Below are positions 61,828-64,000 of a stretch of 64,000 nt of DNA, one piece after another (position 1 is the stretch's first letter; the number at the start of each line of letters is the position of its first letter). Position numbers and translations under genes: made by a program. The DNA lies in assembly GCF_003627215.1 (NCBI RefSeq), contig NZ_CP032677.1, positions 1,803,501 through 1,867,500 on the forward strand, in the 5' to 3' direction. Below the pieces are notes generated by a model that worked only from the letters and a program-made list of their open reading frames with translations, was not told where the DNA came from and searched no databases. The DNA is from Pseudomonas sp. Leaf58 (GTDB lineage: Bacteria; Pseudomonadota; Gammaproteobacteria; Pseudomonadales; Pseudomonadaceae).

Positions 61828-63474
61828 ATGCGTGATTACACCGAGGCCGCTCGTGCGTTCGACCATGGCCAGGCTGCTGCGGCGGCGTTGCATGGCAACC
61901 TCGAAGCCCTCAATGCCTGTGTCGAATGCTGCGACCGCCATGCCGGTGCCGACACGCTGGCGCTGATCCACGAAGACCGCGATGGCAACACCACGCGGTA
62001 CAGCTTCGACCAGCTCAAGGCGCAAGCTGCGCGTTTTGCCAATGTGCTCAAGGCACAGGGCGTGGCACCCGGGGACCGGGTTGCCGGCCTGATGCCGCGG
62101 ACCCCGCAATTACTGGTTACCATCCTTGCCACCTGGCGCCTCGGGGCCGTCTATCAGCCACTGTTCACCGCGTTCGGCCCCAAGGCCATCGAGCACCGCC
62201 TGGAGCAGTCCCATGCCCGCGTGGTCGTCACCGACAGCCACAACCGCGCCAAGCTGGACGATGTGCACGCTTGCCCGACCATCATCACAGTCAACGCCCG
62301 CAGCGGCGAGCTGGACTTCCAGCAGTGCCTGGACCATGCCGCGGATGTCTGCGAGCCGGTCATGCGCGCGGGTAACGACCCGTTCCTGCTGATGTTCACC
62401 TCCGGCACCACCGGCCCGGCCAAACCGCTGGAAGTGCCGCTGCGTGCCATCGTCGCTTTCCAGGGCTACATGCGCGATGCCATCGATCTGCGCCCCGAAG
62501 ACATCTTCTGGAACCTGGCCGACCCGGGTTGGGCCTATGGCCTGTATTACGCGGTCACCGGCCCGCTGTCGCTGGGCCACGCCACCACCTTCTACGATGG
62601 CCCGTTCAGCGTCGAAAGCTGCGCCAGGGTGATCGCCAAGCTGGGCATCACCAACCTGGCCGGCTCGCCCACTGCTTACCGTATGCTGATCGCTGCGGGC
62701 GATGGGTTCTCGGCGCCAATCAAGGGCCGCCTGCGAGTGGTCAGCAGCGCTGGCGAACCGCTCAACCCGGAAGTGATCCGCTGGTTCGCCGACGAACTGG
62801 GCGTGACCATCCACGACCACTACGGGCAGACCGAGCTGGGCATGGTGCTGTGCAACCACCATGGCCTGCAGCACCCGGTGCACCTGGGCTCGGCCGGTTT
62901 TGCCATCCCCGGCCACCGCATCGTGGTGCTGGACGAGCAGGGCAATGAACTGCCAGCCGGCCAGCCGGGCATCCTTGCTGTCGACCGCGAGCAATCGCCG
63001 CTGTGCTGGTTCGCGGGCTACCACGGCCTGGCGACCAAAGCCTTCGTCGGCAAGTACTACCTTAGCGGCGACACTGTCGAGCTGAACCAGGACGGCAGCA
63101 TCAGCTTCGTTGGGCGTAGCGATGACGTGATTACCACCTCCGGCTACCGAGTCGGCCCGTTCGATGTCGAGAGCGCCCTGATTGAGCACCCGGCGGTGAT
63201 CGAGGCGGCGGTGATCGGCAAGCCAGACCCTGAGCGTACCGAGCTGATCAAGGCTTTTGTGGTATTGGCCGGTGGTTACCAAGGCAATGCCGAGCTGGAA
63301 GAAACCTTGCGCCAGCACGTGCGCCAGCGCCTGTACGCGCATGCCTACCCAAGAGAAATCGAATTCGTCAGTGAGCTGCCCAAAACCCCGAGCGGCAAGC
63401 TGCAACGCTTCATCCTGCGCAACCAGGAAGTCGCCAAACAACAAGCGCAACAGGCCACCCCTGCGAGCGCCTGA
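61828..63474 (+). CDS. Acyl-CoA synthetase (AMP-binding protein)
   Basis: The 548-residue ANL-family ligase has a P-loop FTSGTTGPAKPLE near residue 192, a core HDHYGQTELGM near 330, the hinge Asp in YLSGDTVE followed by SFVGRSDDVITTSGYRVGP, and the C-terminal catalytic Lys in KTPSGKLQR. An AGGAG site lies upstream. It activates a short- or medium-chain carboxylic acid to acyl-CoA. It is the first gene of what in P. putida is a beta-oxidation operon (SDR, thiolase, acyl-CoA dehydrogenase and so on). Confidence 0.9.
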   Translation: MRDYTEAARAFDHGQAAAAALHGNLEALNACVECCDRHAGADTLALIHEDRDGNTTRYSFDQLKAQAARFANVLKAQGVAPGDRVAGLMPRTPQLLVTILATWRLGAVYQPLFTAFGPKAIEHRLEQSHARVVVTDSHNRAKLDDVHACPTIITVNARSGELDFQQCLDHAADVCEPVMRAGNDPFLLMFTSGTTGPAKPLEVPLRAIVAFQGYMRDAIDLRPEDIFWNLADPGWAYGLYYAVTGPLSLGHATTFYDGPFSVESCARVIAKLGITNLAGSPTAYRMLIAAGDGFSAPIKGRLRVVSSAGEPLNPEVIRWFADELGVTIHDHYGQTELGMVLCNHHGLQHPVHLGSAGFAIPGHRIVVLDEQGNELPAGQPGILAVDREQSPLCWFAGYHGLATKAFVGKYYLSGDTVELNQDGSISFVGRSDDVITTSGYRVGPFDVESALIEHPAVIEAAVIGKPDPERTELIKAFVVLAGGYQGNAELEETLRQHVRQRLYAHAYPREIEFVSELPKTPSGKLQRFILRNQEVAKQQAQQATPASA

Positions 63475-63487
63475 AAGGAAACCGATC

Positions 63488-64000
63488 ATGCAAATAGCCA
63501 ACAAACACTTCATCGTTAGCGGCGCTGCCTCCGGGCTGGGTGCTGCCACCGCGCAGATGCTGATCGAGGCCGGCGCCAAGGTCATGCTGGTCGACCTCAA
63601 TGCCCAGGCCGTCGAGGCCAAGGCCCGCGAGCTGGGTGACAATGCACACTTCGCAGTGGCCGACATCAGCGACGAGCAGGCCGCACAAGCGGCGGTCGAG
63701 GCGGCGCTCAGTGCGTTTGGCAGCCTGCACGGCCTAGTCAACTGCGCCGGTATCGTCGGTGCCGAAAAAGTGCTGGGCAAACAGGGGCCGCATGGCCTAG
63801 CCAGCTTTGCCAAGGTGATCAACGTCAACCTGATCGGCAGCTTCAACCTGCTGCGCCTGGCCGCTGCGGCCATGGCCGAAGGGCCGGCCGATGGCGGCGG
63901 CGAACGCGGGGTCATCATCAACACCGCCTCCATCGCCGCCTATGACGGCCAAATCGGCCAGGCCGCCTACGCCGCTTCCAAGGGCGCTATCGCCAGCCTG
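63488..64000 (+). CDS. SDR-family 3-hydroxyacyl-CoA dehydrogenase (3' end outside window)
   Basis: The frame starts MQIANKHFIVSGAASGLGAATAQML with an AAAGGAAA site, 13 bases after the ligase gene, and is open at the window end (171 residues seen). The NAD-binding GAASGLG, the NCAGIVG motif and the start of the active site (NTASIAAYDGQIGQAAYAASKG, with Ser, Tyr and Lys of the triad) are visible. It resembles type II 3-hydroxyacyl-CoA dehydrogenases of bacterial beta-oxidation operons. Confidence 0.88.
   Translation, partial: MQIANKHFIVSGAASGLGAATAQMLIEAGAKVMLVDLNAQAVEAKARELGDNAHFAVADISDEQAAQAAVEAALSAFGSLHGLVNCAGIVGAEKVLGKQGPHGLASFAKVINVNLIGSFNLLRLAAAAMAEGPADGGGERGVIINTASIAAYDGQIGQAAYAASKGAIASL

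Noticed and set aside
62110..63933. A 607-codon minus-strand open frame opposite the acyl-CoA synthetase and SDR genes
   Set aside because: Both + strand products carry complete family motifs. The antisense frame is a by-product of codon bias.

Overview
The window is Pseudomonas chromosome, almost certainly of the P. putida group. Codon use is GC-rich, P. putida-type REP palindromes are present, and the gene neighbourhoods (spuI-spuA-spuC, fds formate dehydrogenase, phnX-phnW, miaE, an LRR/NEL protein followed by an acyl-CoA synthetase/SDR operon) are ones I recognise from that group. No rRNA, tRNA or CRISPR array was seen.

Positions 1 to about 16.5 kb are the right-hand part of a P2/R-pyocin-type contractile-tail prophage or tailocin. 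The + strand carries tail-fibre-region proteins, a small membrane protein, sheath, tube, the E/E' chaperone pair with a probable +1 recoding site, a tape measure with proline-rich repeats, U, X, D, a GH19-like endolysin and nested Rz/Rz1. An orphan DNA adenine methyltransferase with a perfect CTGT-N8-ACAG LexA box follows. After a terminator come two AT-rich genes on the opposite strand: a 563-aa membrane-anchored protein of unknown family and a 501-aa ApeA-like HEPN protein with an R-x4-H RNase motif. Just beyond them lies a fragment of the 5' end of dusA, a known integration site for prophages and islands, which I take as the element boundary. The two AT-rich genes therefore sit in the classical cargo position and are the best candidate for an undescribed anti-phage system.

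From 16.5 to 23 kb is a decayed zone. It holds two relics of a gpD gene outside the att site, a CigR/RcnB-like protein, a Gly-rich secreted protein, an alkylsulfatase gene broken by one base, a FadL-type porin, a truncated DUF3313 lipoprotein and a group II intron 5' fragment placed directly after a terminator.

From 23 to 35 kb, mostly on the minus strand, are an orphan PHA synthase, a ProQ-like RNA chaperone, a cupin, an AraC regulator, a TonB-dependent siderophore receptor, and a putrescine/gamma-glutamyl catabolic set (spuI, spuA, spuC) flanked by two nearly identical XRE-cupin regulators. One of these has a striking nested palindrome upstream. From 35 to 40 kb is the NAD-linked molybdenum formate dehydrogenase operon fdsGBAD.

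From 40 to 57 kb is ordinary chromosome: a tandem universal stress protein, miaE, a YqjD-like protein, a divergent LysR/polyamine-binding-protein/ureohydrolase set, a PQQ-type aldose dehydrogenase, ZapE, DinB, YqaA, DUF411, TrhP, an AI-2E-family transporter and 2-aminoethylphosphonate degradation (phnW, phnX with a divergent LysR), then an AraC regulator. From 57 to 64 kb lie a 1.5k-residue LRR/NEL-type E3 ubiquitin-ligase effector and the start of a fatty-acid degradation operon (acyl-CoA synthetase, then an SDR cut by the window end).
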